Made by a program: the position numbers and the translations under genes
Shown here: piece by piece, positions 33,544 to 43,034 of the stretch
Numbering within the stretch: the stretch's first letter is position 1
How the letters are laid out: each line of letters starts with the position of its first letter
NCBI RefSeq assembly: GCF_963676285.1
Contig: NZ_OY781063.1
Location: 2,170,001 to 2,234,000 of the forward strand
DNA length: 64,000 nt
Direction of reading: 5' to 3'
DNA from: an uncultured Sphaerochaeta sp.
GTDB taxonomy: Bacteria > Spirochaetota > Spirochaetia > Sphaerochaetales > Sphaerochaetaceae
The notes under the pieces: generated by a model
Told to the model about the DNA's origin: nothing
Seen by the model: the letters and a program-made list of their open reading frames with translations, nothing else
Databases searched by the model: none

Positions 33544-34056
33544 TTAGCGGGGAATCAAGAAAGGCGTAGTCTTCTTATACTCACCGTACTGGGGGAACAT
33601 CTTAGGAAACAGTACTCGATCCTCTAGGGTTACAAGCGCAAAATTGCACAACGTGTAGCCTGCAAGGACCAAAGTAATTGGAGTATACCAGAAGAAGAGG
33701 GATGCGGAAACATTGAAAAAGGAAAACCAGAGAAAACCTGGATGACGACAAATTGTATAGGTGCCACCGGTATAAAGGCTTCCACTTTTACTGCTTTTCA
33801 AGGGGATTTCCACTAGAACGGAGTAGATCAGCAGGGCAGCATTGGCTGCCATGATAAGTATAAGGAGTACCTTGAAGGTAGGGTGGTGAGGGCTTTCAAA
33901 TCGTGAGAATAGAAACAGGAAGGGTAGGGCTGTCACAAAAAAGCCAAGGTACAATAGCTTGCTGATACGGTAATAACCCTTCAACAATGCTACATCATAC
34001 AAGGCTGCAAGCAAATATCCACTGGCTCCAAGCAAAAATAGTTTGAAAAACTCCAT
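33544..34056 (-). CDS. Isoprenylcysteine carboxylmethyltransferase-like membrane protein
   Basis: 170-residue membrane protein with about five helices. The C-terminal half shows the ICMT/PEMT pattern: GGTYTICRHPGFLWF, then LEDRVLFPKMFPQYGEYKKTTPFLIPR-type ending with paired acidic residues that bind SAM. Substrates in bacteria are mostly unknown. It is cotranscribed with the HD-GYP gene and divergent from the kinase-acyltransferase gene, which makes a shared membrane-lipid or small-molecule signal worth considering. Ribosome-binding site is weak. Confidence 0.78.
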   Translation of the reverse strand: MEFFKLFLLGASGYLLAALYDVALLKGYYRISKLLYLGFFVTALPFLFLFSRFESPHHPTFKVLLILIMAANAALLIYSVLVEIPLKSSKSGSLYTGGTYTICRHPGFLWFSFFNVSASLFFWYTPITLVLAGYTLCNFALVTLEDRVLFPKMFPQYGEYKKTTPFLIPR

Positions 34057-34115
34057 AAATTACCACTATACTAATACAAATTGTCTCCAAATGAAAGTAA
34101 AATTGAGGAATCCCC

Positions 34116-37100
34116 ATGATCATTGATGTTTCCACTATTATCCCAGCCGTGGCGTTCGTTCTGTACGTGTCCTTTGTTATCTTTGGGTTTCTCCAGTACC
34201 AGAAAGACCGCTTCTATTGGTCATTTCAACTCTATATGATTTTTGTGGCCATCTGGAGCTTCGGTTCCTTGATGATGCACCTCAACAGTCATATACTCAC
34301 ACCGATCTTCTGGAACCGCATTATGCTTATCGGTCTCCTGAGTGTCCCTTATGCACTGTGTAATTTTATTGTGGATATCCTGGAGATCAAGAACAAGACG
34401 ATCAGGTTATTCCTCAAACTGAGTTATCTGCTGCTCATTCCTCTCATGTACCTCAACTTCACCGGAAACATCGTAAGTGCAGCTGGCTTCACAAGCGATA
34501 ATATCTTTTATTATGAGTTGGCCGCCGGATCAATGAGTGCCTACTCTCTAAGCTATGCATATCTGATATTGACACTGGTCATGCTACTGGTTGCCAGCAA
34601 GAAACGGGGTCTCCATAACTTCCAGAAAAACCTCCTGCTCCCCTTGGTTGGTGTGGTGATTATGTTGGTGGGCATCTTCATGAACGTCTTCCCGGATCTT
34701 GGCCGCTACCCCATCGATATCTTTGCCGCAACCATCAATGCAGTCCTGCTTTTTTACACCATCTATAAGTATAAGTTGATCAACTACTCGCGCCTTGGCT
34801 TGTCCATTATTTACTCAACCCTGCTTGCCATAGCCGCTTCGGTCATCTATTACGCAATTATCAGTTTCATCAAGCTGTTCAACAATGAATTTGCCCCAGG
34901 GAATATCTTCCAGCTCTCTTTCATCCTTGGTGTTGCCACTGTCCTCATCATCCATCCGCTGCGAAACATCATAGCTTACTGGGTGGACAATGTGCTTATC
35001 CCAAAGCGACATCCCTACCAGACCACCATCAGAAATCTCAGTAAACGACTCACCACCATCGTTAATCTGCACCAACTGGGCAAGGAAGTGGTGGAAAACC
35101 TCCGCTCCGGGCTGAAAGCTGAGTGGGTCATCTTTATCGCACGTCGACTTGATGATGAGAGCCGCTTCTTCCTCGTTGCAAACAACAACTGCCCAACAGA
35201 GAGAGCTGTTGGACAGGATATTCTCTTCTCCTTCCCTGCAAACATTGAACAGAAACTCAGCGTTTGCAGACAGGAGAATTTCTCATCGGTCATCAGTGTG
35301 AACCCGGATGAGGAGCGCCTCTCTGTTAGTGATTTCCTGCCGGTCAGTGATGTCATGATCCCTCTGGTTTTCCGCCATCAGATTGCAGGCTATATTCTTA
35401 TTGGGTACGGACAGTCGAATGTCCTGATCAGTGAGATAGAACGTGAAGCCTTGGAAATTCTTGCTTCCCAGAGTAGTCTCTCCCTGGAGAATGCACTCTC
35501 ATTCGAGAAACTCAGGATCCAGGGCGATGAACTGACAATGAGCAAGAACAAGCTTGAGGCTATCTTCAATGGGATTGCCTCTCCTGTCTGTTTGATTGAT
35601 ATCGACTATACCATCCAGGAAGTGAACACCGCCGCAGTCAGCTTTGTCGGACAGAAGCGTGAACGCCTGATAGGGAGCAAGTGTTATCGTGCCTTGTTTG
35701 GGCGTAGTCGACCTTGCCCGTTCTGCCAGGGCCTGGAATGCTTGCACACCGGGGTGATGCATGAAACAGAGGCTGAGGAGCGGGAACGAATTTTCTCCTT
35801 CCAGTTCCACTCTGTCCGTTCAGCGGATAAAACCAAGAGTGTGTTCATTGAGATCCTCAATGACATCACCGAACAGAAACATATGCAGGAGGAGCTGGTC
35901 CGTACCGAGAAAATGGCCGGGATCGGTACACTGGCAACTGGAATTGCCCATGAGTTGAACAATCCACTTGCAGGGATCGTGGGAACCGCGGAGATTATGT
36001 TGGATGAATTGGAAGAGAGTAATCCCCACTATGAGTACGTGAATGATATTCTCAGTTACTCCAAGACTGCCAGTGATGTTATCAAGGAGCTCTCCATTTA
36101 TAGTAGAAGGGAGGAAGTGAAAGAGACCCAGGAAGTGGAACTGATCAGGGTTCTGGAGTTCTCCCTCCGCCTTGCTCAACGCGGTATCGACTCTCAGAAT
36201 ATCGAGATAAAGCGCAACTACCACGCCCTTCCCTTTATTCAGGCAAATGAGGGGGAGTTGCAGCAGCTCTTCCTCAATCTTATCGTCAACGCTTTCCAGG
36301 CTATGGATGGCAAGGGAACCCTTACCCTCAGTTGCGTTGAACAGGATGATTTTGTACAGGTGAAGGTTGCTGATACGGGTTGTGGTATTGCTGAGAAGCA
36401 TATGAGCCAGATTTTTACACCATTCTTCACCACAAAGGCTCCAGGAAAGGGTACAGGTCTGGGCCTTGCCAACTGTTACAGTATTGTGGACAAGATGCGT
36501 GGGAGAATCCGTGTTCGTAGTGAAGTGAGAAAGGGGTCTGAGTTCACTGCCATATTCCCTCTCAATGAGGAGAGCAAGGAAGTCATCAAATTCTCTCTGG
36601 TGGAAGACCACCATGGGATGAATGACGTTTTCTTCATCCAGCGGAAGGTACTGGTGGGTGAGAAGGGGTATATCGAGGAGTCAATCCACCGAAAAGTGGA
36701 TGAGAAGGCGATGCATATTCTTGCGTTCAAGGGATTGCAACCTGTTGGAACGGTCTCCCTCATGACCAGCGAGCATTTCTGGCCGCTCCCTATTTCCAAG
36801 TATTTTGACATTGAACCAGTCCTGAAGACCAAGAAGTGTGCTGAAATCATCCGCCTTGCAGTACTTCCTGAGATGCGGAACACCTCTGCTTCCATCGGTC
36901 TGATCATCCTGGTTTTCCTGCTGGCTCGTGCAGTTGGCGTAGAGGAGCTGATCATCGACGTGTTTGCTGACGATACCAAGACCAAGAAGCTGTACAAGAA
37001 GTTTGGTTTTGTGGAGGTGGGATCCTATAATTCCCCCTCTGAGGTGACGGTATTGGTATTGCAGAGCAAATCCACCTTGGAGAAGGATAGATCGCAGCTC

Positions 37101-37238
37101 AGACACTTCGTCCGTCCCCTGTTCCAACGCCTGAGGACGATGTTCGACCTCGGACCATATACCCAGGCGGTACATCAGGAGATGGATAGGATTCTCAGTG
37201 CCGACTCAGAGGAAGAATCAGAAGAGCAGATTGGCTGA
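34116..37238 (+). CDS. 7TM histidine kinase fused to FeeM/GNAT-like acyltransferase
   Basis: 1040 residues. Order: 7TM sensor region (about 1-225) plus two further helices to about 290; GAF (about 305-470); PAS (about 475-590) with a Cys cluster [15 protein letters not shown]; HisKA with phosphorylated His in [12 protein letters not shown] near 612; HATPase ([25 protein letters not shown]) ending near 815; then an acyltransferase-like domain (about 820-985) with [27 protein letters not shown] and [12 protein letters not shown], as in N-acyl amino acid synthase FeeM and GNAT enzymes. GAGGAA precedes the start. No receiver domain; the HD-GYP regulator next door is a candidate partner. The fusion is uncommon. 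Confidence 0.85.
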   Translation: MIIDVSTIIPAVAFVLYVSFVIFGFLQYQKDRFYWSFQLYMIFVAIWSFGSLMMHLNSHILTPIFWNRIMLIGLLSVPYALCNFIVDILEIKNKTIRLFLKLSYLLLIPLMYLNFTGNIVSAAGFTSDNIFYYELAAGSMSAYSLSYAYLILTLVMLLVASKKRGLHNFQKNLLLPLVGVVIMLVGIFMNVFPDLGRYPIDIFAATINAVLLFYTIYKYKLINYSRLGLSIIYSTLLAIAASVIYYAIISFIKLFNNEFAPGNIFQLSFILGVATVLIIHPLRNIIAYWVDNVLIPKRHPYQTTIRNLSKRLTTIVNLHQLGKEVVENLRSGLKAEWVIFIARRLDDESRFFLVANNNCPTERAVGQDILFSFPANIEQKLSVCRQENFSSVISVNPDEERLSVSDFLPVSDVMIPLVFRHQIAGYILIGYGQSNVLISEIEREALEILASQSSLSLENALSFEKLRIQGDELTMSKNKLEAIFNGIASPVCLIDIDYTIQEVNTAAVSFVGQKRERLIGSKCYRALFGRSRPCPFCQGLECLHTGVMHETEAEERERIFSFQFHSVRSADKTKSVFIEILNDITEQKHMQEELVRTEKMAGIGTLATGIAHELNNPLAGIVGTAEIMLDELEESNPHYEYVNDILSYSKTASDVIKELSIYSRREEVKETQEVELIRVLEFSLRLAQRGIDSQNIEIKRNYHALPFIQANEGELQQLFLNLIVNAFQAMDGKGTLTLSCVEQDDFVQVKVADTGCGIAEKHMSQIFTPFFTTKAPGKGTGLGLANCYSIVDKMRGRIRVRSEVRKGSEFTAIFPLNEESKEVIKFSLVEDHHGMNDVFFIQRKVLVGEKGYIEESIHRKVDEKAMHILAFKGLQPVGTVSLMTSEHFWPLPISKYFDIEPVLKTKKCAEIIRLAVLPEMRNTSASIGLIILVFLLARAVGVEELIIDVFADDTKTKKLYKKFGFVEVGSYNSPSEVTVLVLQSKSTLEKDRSQLRHFVRPLFQRLRTMFDLGPYTQAVHQEMDRILSADSEEESEEQIG

Positions 37239-38198
37239 TCAGGTACTGGAGCGCTGAACCAGGCTGACGGGGAGTACAACGCGGCTTTGCCTCTCTGTAC
37301 TCTCCCAGCCAACAATGGTCTGGATTGCCTGTGCGCAGAGTTCTTCGATAGGCTGATGGATGGTGGAGAGTGCCGGGCTGAGGAGCCGGGCAAGGTCAAC
37401 ATCATCGAATCCGATGACCTTTACTTCCGTTGGGACACACAGTCCACGCTTGTGGCAGATCTGGATGACTTGGGCGGCAATGACGTCACTTGATGCAAAG
37501 ACTCCATCGATGGCTGGATTATCAGTGAAGAGGGTGTTGATCAGGTCTGCATAGTCAAGCTGATTGAACTGTCGTTTACTTGCCTGTACCACATGAAAGG
37601 AAACTGAAGCCTCCTCACACCTCTGGGTGAACCCCTGTACGCGCTCCTCGCTTGACCTCCCTCCATTGATCATGACCAGGTTTTTGCACCCACGGCTGAG
37701 CAAATGCTCTGCTGCTAGACGTCCCCCCATTTCGTTGTCACAAAGGACAGCTGGTACCGAGGGGCTGATGGAGCGCTCAAGGGTAACCACCGGAAGATTG
37801 ACGAGAGAGCGGACAGCATTTCTGCTCTGGGTACAGAGAATGATTCCGGCAACCTTGTTTGCCTTGAGCATGTCGATATATTCGGCTTCCTTTTGTGCGT
37901 TGCGTTGTGCATTGCAGACAAGGAGCTTCAAGCCAAGGATGGCGGCATGGTATTCCAAGGCATTGATCACCTCGCTGTAGTAAGGATGCAAGAGGGAGGG
38001 GACGATAACCCCCAGCAAGGTGGTCTGCTTCTGGGCAAGGGAACGAGCTACCTCGCTGGGATGGTAATCCAGCTCCTGCATTGCCTGACGCACTTTCTCC
38101 TTTGTTTTCTCACTTAAATAGCCCCGGTTGTTCATGACCCTGGATACGGTGGTGACAGTAACACCTGCTTTAAGGGCAACATCCTTGATCGTTGGCAT
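37239..38198 (-). CDS. LacI-family repressor (sucrose phosphorylase operon)
   Basis: 319-residue LacI-type regulator. The N-terminal DNA-binding domain reads KDVALKAGVTVTTVSRVMNN (residues 4-23) with hinge helix PSEVARSLA, followed by a periplasmic-binding-protein-like sugar-sensing domain. It starts one base after the sucrose phosphorylase stop, so the two are cotranscribed, and it very probably acts at the palindrome at 39675-39696. Its stop abuts the stop of the convergent kinase gene. Confidence 0.9.
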   Translation of the reverse strand: MPTIKDVALKAGVTVTTVSRVMNNRGYLSEKTKEKVRQAMQELDYHPSEVARSLAQKQTTLLGVIVPSLLHPYYSEVINALEYHAAILGLKLLVCNAQRNAQKEAEYIDMLKANKVAGIILCTQSRNAVRSLVNLPVVTLERSISPSVPAVLCDNEMGGRLAAEHLLSRGCKNLVMINGGRSSEERVQGFTQRCEEASVSFHVVQASKRQFNQLDYADLINTLFTDNPAIDGVFASSDVIAAQVIQICHKRGLCVPTEVKVIGFDDVDLARLLSPALSTIHQPIEELCAQAIQTIVGWESTERQSRVVLPVSLVQRSST

Positions 38199-38199
38199 A

Positions 38200-39627
38200 T
38201 TACAGCCTCATCAGGGTGTGGCCCCCTTCCTCAATCGTGAAGGAGTAGGAGGCGAAGTCAGCATTCAGGGTAATGGTTCGTCCCCTGTGCTCCCAGGTGA
38301 TGATCAAGTGTTCTTCATCAGTGGGTTCCACCATCTGGAAGATGCCATCAAAGGCTGGGTGGGAGGAGCGAAGTTCCATCAACAGACGTAGAGCAACAAC
38401 AACCGGTCGCTGGACCGCCTCATCAACTTCTTCCTTGGTGTAATAATGCCGGTTGATGTTTCTCCCCTCCTTGGTCCTTTCAAGCAGTTCCAGGTCATTG
38501 CTTCCTGCAAGCATTCCCACATAGTAGATCTGTGGAATGCCTGGACTGAAGAACTGGACCGCCCTGGCAAGCAGGTATGCTCGATCATCTTCCCCTAGGG
38601 CAGAGTAGTAGGTGCAGTTGATCTGGTAGATATCAAGGTTGTTGTACGTTTCGCTGTTGTAGATTCTCTTGACATTCGCCCCATGATCGTAGAGATGTTC
38701 CTTGGTTGCCTCAATCTCCTCATCAGGGAGAAGGCCATAGACATCCACCACGCCGATTCCATCATGGGTGTCGAGTGTGGTGTATTGGTTCCTGGGACAG
38801 ATGGCAAACCAGTTCTTCAGGTACTGGGTCTGGTGAAAGTAGAGAGCGTGGAGCATCAGCATAGGCAAGGCGAAGTCATAGACAGGATAGCTATGGCTGG
38901 CAAGCTTGAGCTGGATGGAGTAGTGTTCATGGATTTCAGGCAGTACATCAGAGCCATATTTCTCGACTGCACTTCGGCATTTGGCCAGCAGATGCCAGGT
39001 CTCTGGCTCTACGAAGAAACAGTCGGTGTCCTTCTTTTTGAATGCGTAGGCAAACGCATCCAGGCGAATGATCTTAGCTCCATGCTGGGCAAGCCTCGCA
39101 AGATTTGCTTCCATGAAGGATTCTCCCAGATCAGTCTGTACGTTCAAGTCAATTTGTTCTTCACTGAAGGTGCACCAGAGTTTCCTTTTCTCACCACCGG
39201 AGAAGGTAACCGTTTCATAGGGGTCCTTTGGTTTTCGCTTGTAGATCTTCTGGATTTGCTCATCAGTGGGTTCTCCTCCCCAAAAGGTCTCGTAGTCAAT
39301 GAAGTAGTCCTTGCTCGGAGAGTCAGGGCCTTCGGCGAGATACTCCTTCAGTAATGGGCTCTTGGCAGAGATATGGTTGATCATATAGTCAAAGACCAGG
39401 TCGTAGGTTTTTGCAAGGTGGTCGATATCTTTCCAGGAGCCAAAGGCTGGGTCTACCTCTTCATAGGTATATGGTGCAAAGCCCCTGTCCCCTGAGGAGG
39501 GAAAGAACGGGAGGATATGCAGTGAGGTCAATGCCTTGCTGAAATGTTTGGACAGGATTGTATCCAAGTCGGAAAGATTTGTTCCCATTGAATCGGGATA
39601 GGTGATAAGCATGACTCCATTTTTCAT
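38200..39627 (-). CDS. Sucrose phosphorylase-type GH13_18 enzyme
   Basis: 476-residue cytosolic phosphorylase that should split sucrose or a related glucoside with phosphate. The catalytic nucleophile lies in IIRLDAFAYAFKK (about D190), the acid/base in VLPEIHEHYS (about E229) and the stabiliser in LDTHDGIGVVD (about D286), close to the positions in the Bifidobacterium enzyme. ATG 39627 has GGAGG 5 bases upstream; a longer frame reaching 39816 crosses the operator. Subfamily 18 also contains glucosylglycerol and glucosylglycerate phosphorylases, so the acceptor is not certain. Cotranscribed with LacI. Confidence 0.88.
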   Translation of the reverse strand: MKNGVMLITYPDSMGTNLSDLDTILSKHFSKALTSLHILPFFPSSGDRGFAPYTYEEVDPAFGSWKDIDHLAKTYDLVFDYMINHISAKSPLLKEYLAEGPDSPSKDYFIDYETFWGGEPTDEQIQKIYKRKPKDPYETVTFSGGEKRKLWCTFSEEQIDLNVQTDLGESFMEANLARLAQHGAKIIRLDAFAYAFKKKDTDCFFVEPETWHLLAKCRSAVEKYGSDVLPEIHEHYSIQLKLASHSYPVYDFALPMLMLHALYFHQTQYLKNWFAICPRNQYTTLDTHDGIGVVDVYGLLPDEEIEATKEHLYDHGANVKRIYNSETYNNLDIYQINCTYYSALGEDDRAYLLARAVQFFSPGIPQIYYVGMLAGSNDLELLERTKEGRNINRHYYTKEEVDEAVQRPVVVALRLLMELRSSHPAFDGIFQMVEPTDEEHLIITWEHRGRTITLNADFASYSFTIEEGGHTLMRL

Positions 39628-39654
39628 AGCTTCCTCCATCTGGTTTGAGACTTC

Positions 39655-39696
39655 ACTATGCAATACCGTGGGGTATATGTCAAGCGTTTGACATAT
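39655..39696 (-). promoter_or_regulatory. Promoter and LacI operator of the sucrose phosphorylase operon
   Basis: On the minus strand TTGACA (39683-39678), a 17-base spacer and CATAGT (39660-39655) form a promoter. A 22-base palindrome at 39675-39696 (arms ATATGTCAAGC and GTTTGACATAT, one mismatch, central CG) covers the -35, the classic form of a LacI-family operator. The linked LacI protein is the likely binder. Confidence 0.7.
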
Positions 39697-39846
39697 TTTC
39701 AATATTCTATTTTTCATGTAGTGTAATGCGTACGATTTTACAAAAAGGTTGATGGATAAGGCTCGGTAAACTATGGCTTTTAGTGGACTATCTGTATTCC
39801 GTAAAACATATTCCATGACTGTGAGTAAAGAACTGCAAAAAAGTTC

Positions 39847-39909
39847 TTGACAGATTTCTTATATAGGGTAAGATTGTTGCATGCAATAAAGAAATGTTGC
39901 ATGCAACAA
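39847..39909 (+). promoter_or_regulatory. tct promoter with two TTGCATGCAA operators
   Basis: TTGACA at 39847-39852, 16-base spacer, TAAGAT at 39869-39874. Palindromes with core TTGCATGCAA lie at 39877-39886 and 39897-39906, centred 20 bases apart, right at and after the start of transcription. The same palindrome occurs between the SDR and SLC13 genes at 48001-48016. The LacI protein encoded in this operon (44187) is the likely binder. Confidence 0.7.
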
Positions 39910-39953
39910 TTATACCGTGCTACATGGTGTGGCACACTCCTAAGGAGGAGACA

Positions 39954-40931
39954 ATGAAGAAACTGTTGATTTTAGCTGTCATTCTCATGCTTGCTTTCCC
40001 TGTACTTGCTAACGGGACGCAGGAAGAGGCTATTGACGCGTATCCCTCGCGGAATGTAAGGGTTATCATCCCTTGGTCCGTTGGTGGAATGACTGATGTT
40101 CTGACCCGTCCTGTGGCCAGCCACCTTGAGAAGCAGTTTGGGGTGCCCTTTGTTGTTGAGAACAAACCCGGTGGTGGCGGTGTTGTAGGATCCCTGGAAA
40201 TTGAAAAATCGGCCAATGATGGCTATGTCATTGGAACCACTTCCATGTCCACGGTCTCTGCAAAGTATGTCTCTCCGGTATACCCAGACATCCATAATGT
40301 TGAGTTGATCAGCCAGGTCATCACCATCCCTGCAACGGTTACCGTCAATGCTGACAGCCCGTTCATGACCCTGCAGGACTTGCTGGACTATGCAAAGGCC
40401 AACCCTGGAAAGCTTAAGAATTCCAACTCTGGTTCCGGTGCCAGTGCACATATCTATGCTTCTTACTTTGAAGCCATGGCTGGCATCAAAGTGAATCATA
40501 TTCCGTATCCTGCATATGCAGAAGCGGTAACAGCACTTCTGGGTGGACACGTTGATATGACCAATATCCCACTTCCAGACCTCTCTGCACACGTTGACTC
40601 TGGTGCATTGAGACTGCTTGCAATTGCATCTGCTGAGCGTCACCCTTCCTATCCTGATGTACCTACCCTCAAGGAACTTGGTATTGATGTAGTAATGGGT
40701 AACTACAGTGGTTTTGTTGCTCCCAAGGGCACCGATCCTGAGAAGGTGAGAATTCTTGACGAAGCAATCGCCAAGGCCATGCAGGACGAGACCATCCGTA
40801 AGTTCTTGATCGATGCTGGTTATCAGCCTGTCTACCTTGACCGTAATGAGTTCAAGACGGTTATTGCAGATGCTGAGAAGCAGCTTGAGTTCTTGGTCAA
40901 CGAGCTCGGGGTTGAGTTTGTTGATGACTGA
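39954..40931 (+). CDS. tctC: Tripartite tricarboxylate transporter, binding protein (TctC)
   Basis: 325-residue periplasmic binding protein of the Bug/TctC family. The signal peptide MKKLLILAVILMLAFPVLA is followed by NGTQEE. The first strand reads NVRVIIPWSVGGMTDVLTRP and ENKPGGGGVVG, the loop that grips a carboxylate. AAGGAGGAG precedes ATG 39954; the ATG at 39894 lies inside the operator. It heads an operon with tctB, tctA, an old yellow enzyme, a LacI regulator and a flavoprotein. Substrate is probably a small di- or tricarboxylate or aromatic acid. Confidence 0.92.
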   Translation: MKKLLILAVILMLAFPVLANGTQEEAIDAYPSRNVRVIIPWSVGGMTDVLTRPVASHLEKQFGVPFVVENKPGGGGVVGSLEIEKSANDGYVIGTTSMSTVSAKYVSPVYPDIHNVELISQVITIPATVTVNADSPFMTLQDLLDYAKANPGKLKNSNSGSGASAHIYASYFEAMAGIKVNHIPYPAYAEAVTALLGGHVDMTNIPLPDLSAHVDSGALRLLAIASAERHPSYPDVPTLKELGIDVVMGNYSGFVAPKGTDPEKVRILDEAIAKAMQDETIRKFLIDAGYQPVYLDRNEFKTVIADAEKQLEFLVNELGVEFVDD

Positions 40932-40958
40932 TCTGTCTTGAAGACGGAGTAATGAGAT

Positions 40959-40991
40959 ATATCGTCCTCAAGCATCGATTGGGGACGATAT
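40959..40991 (+). terminator. Intercistronic stem-loop between tctC and tctB
   Basis: ATATCGTCCTC at 40959-40969 pairs with GGGGACGATAT at 40981-40991 (11 bp, one G-U, 11-base loop). As in the ABC operon upstream, the hairpin separates the binding-protein gene from the membrane genes and probably sets a higher level of the former. Confidence 0.65.
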
Positions 40992-41024
40992 TTAATGCTA
41001 ATCTACAGATATTTGGAGAAGTAG

Positions 41025-41504
41025 ATGACTAAAAAAAACATGGATATCCTGGCAGGAATCGGGTTCTTCGCCTTTGCAGGCCTGCTTTTCATCGCAGCCG
41101 GGTTCATGCCAACCCGCGAAGGTGGCATCGCTGCGCTCAATACAGGGTTTTATCCAAGAATGCTTTCCATCATCCTCGCTGTCTTGTCAGTATTGATGAT
41201 CATTGAAGCTATCCGCAAACAGTATGTACAGAAAGACGTTGAAGCATGGTGGACCACCAAGGCTGCCTTCTCCCTCTTCGCTGTTACGCTTATCCTGCTG
41301 GTACTGTACCCCTTTATTATGAAATTCCTGGGCTTTGCCTCTGCAAGCCTGATCTTCATTACTACACTCACCTGGATGTTGAGTGACAAAGCACACCGCA
41401 GACCCTTGGTTATCGGGGGAATCTCCCTTGCACTGACTGTAATCGTCTATATCATCTTCAAGATGGTACTTGCCATCCCCTTCCCACAAGGGATGTTGAT
41501 CTAA
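41025..41504 (+). CDS. tctB: Tripartite tricarboxylate transporter, small membrane subunit (TctB)
   Basis: 159-residue membrane protein with four helices (about 7-25, 45-62, 80-98, 105-150 as two segments), the size and topology of TctB. NTGFYPRMLSIILAVLS matches the conserved ATxPPxxLG-type stretch that follows helix 1. GGAG precedes the start. It pairs with TctA in the inner membrane. Confidence 0.88.
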   Translation: MTKKNMDILAGIGFFAFAGLLFIAAGFMPTREGGIAALNTGFYPRMLSIILAVLSVLMIIEAIRKQYVQKDVEAWWTTKAAFSLFAVTLILLVLYPFIMKFLGFASASLIFITTLTWMLSDKAHRRPLVIGGISLALTVIVYIIFKMVLAIPFPQGMLI

Positions 41505-41522
41505 CACAGAGAGGATTTCACC

Positions 41523-43031
41523 ATGGAATTGTTTTCAATGGATTTATATCTTTCGGGATTGCAGCAATTTGCCAACCCAGCCATGTTCGTTGCCTCCTTC
41601 CTGGGGGTATTGGTAGGAATTGTGTTCGGAGCCTTGCCAGGCCTTACTGCAACCATGACCATTGCCGTATTCATCCCCTTTACCTTCGGGATGTCGCCCT
41701 ATATCTCCTTTGCATTCCTGTTGGGGCTGTATACCGGAGCTGTGTATGGAGGGTCGATCTCGGCTATCCTGATCAACATCCCGGGAACACCTTCAGCTAT
41801 CGCGACCAGTTTGGACGGATATCCAATGAGCCAGGCTGGACGGGCAGGAGAGGCCATCGGCATTTCCACGATTAGTTCAACCATTGGGGGATTTCTCAGC
41901 GTATTCGTCCTGATGTTTGCAGCACCGGCCATTGCCAGTGTCGCCCTGAAATTCAGTGCAGAGGAATATGTAGGGATTACCCTTATCGGGCTGAGTATCA
42001 TTGCAATCATCTCACCTGGTTCCACCATCAAGGGATTGGTTGCCGGTGTTATCGGTCTGATCATCGGCATTGTTGGCTTGGACCCCATCACCGGATATCC
42101 CCGGTTTATCATGGGACAGGCAGAATTGTTGGAGGGGATCGACTCAATCCCGGTTATGATCGGTATGTATGGTCTCTCTGAGATGCTCGTGCAGATCTCC
42201 AGTGCCGAGTACAAGGTAACCGTTGAACAGAAGTTGAGTAAGATTGTTCCTCCCTGGAAGGATATCAAGAGAATATTTGGTACCGTTGTGCGATCATCTT
42301 TCATTGGTGTCTTGATCGGTGCACTTCCTGCAGCCGGGGGTTCAATCGCTTCCTTGGTCGCCTATGGACAGGAAAAACGTCTGGGCAAACACCGAGACCT
42401 GCTTGGAACTGGAATCATAGAGGGTATTGCTGCTCCAGAGGCTGCAAACAATGCAAGCACCGGAGGTGCCTTGATCCCAATGCTTACCCTCGGTATTCCA
42501 GGGGATGCAATGACCGCAGTCTTGATGGGTGGTCTTATCATCCAGGGACTCCGTCCAGGTCCTCTGTTGTTCCAACAGCAGATGCCGTTCGTCTCCTCAA
42601 TTTTCATCAGCTTGCTGCTCTCTGTAGTCTTTATGTGCATTCTTGGCTTGCTTGGTGCTAGACTGTATGCAAAGCTGATCAGCTTCCCGAAGAAGTATCT
42701 CATCCCAGCCATCCTGGTTTTTGGGTTGGTCGGTAGCTATGCCATCAGCAACTCAATCTTTGATATCTGGGTGCTTATCATCAGTGGTCTGGTCGGATTT
42801 CTTTTCAGAAAAATCGGTTTGCCCATTGCACCGATTATTCTTGGAATGATCCTCGGCCCCTTGTTTGAAAGTAATTTCAGACGTGCCTTGATGCTGAGTG
42901 AAGGTAATTGGGCCACATTTGTCCAAAGGCCCATCAGCCTTTTCTTCCTGATTGTCGTGGTGGTGGTGCTTGCCGGCCCAGTAGTCATGAAGAAACTCAA
43001 GAAAATTATTACAAATACCAAGGGAGTATAA
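41523..43031 (+). CDS. tctA: Tripartite tricarboxylate transporter, large membrane subunit (TctA)
   Basis: 502-residue inner-membrane permease with about 12 helices. The family signatures are clear: FGALPGLTATMTIAVFIPFTFG near residue 38, GSISAILINIPGTPSAIATSLDGYPM near 77, and a second repeat GALPAAGGSIASLVAYGQEK near 260 with GIPGDAMTAVLMGGLIIQGLRPGP near 325. Length is normal. It forms the transport channel with TctB and uses TctC to supply substrate. Confidence 0.93.
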   Translation: MELFSMDLYLSGLQQFANPAMFVASFLGVLVGIVFGALPGLTATMTIAVFIPFTFGMSPYISFAFLLGLYTGAVYGGSISAILINIPGTPSAIATSLDGYPMSQAGRAGEAIGISTISSTIGGFLSVFVLMFAAPAIASVALKFSAEEYVGITLIGLSIIAIISPGSTIKGLVAGVIGLIIGIVGLDPITGYPRFIMGQAELLEGIDSIPVMIGMYGLSEMLVQISSAEYKVTVEQKLSKIVPPWKDIKRIFGTVVRSSFIGVLIGALPAAGGSIASLVAYGQEKRLGKHRDLLGTGIIEGIAAPEAANNASTGGALIPMLTLGIPGDAMTAVLMGGLIIQGLRPGPLLFQQQMPFVSSIFISLLLSVVFMCILGLLGARLYAKLISFPKKYLIPAILVFGLVGSYAISNSIFDIWVLIISGLVGFLFRKIGLPIAPIILGMILGPLFESNFRRALMLSEGNWATFVQRPISLFFLIVVVVVLAGPVVMKKLKKIITNTKGV

Positions 43032-43034
43032 CGT

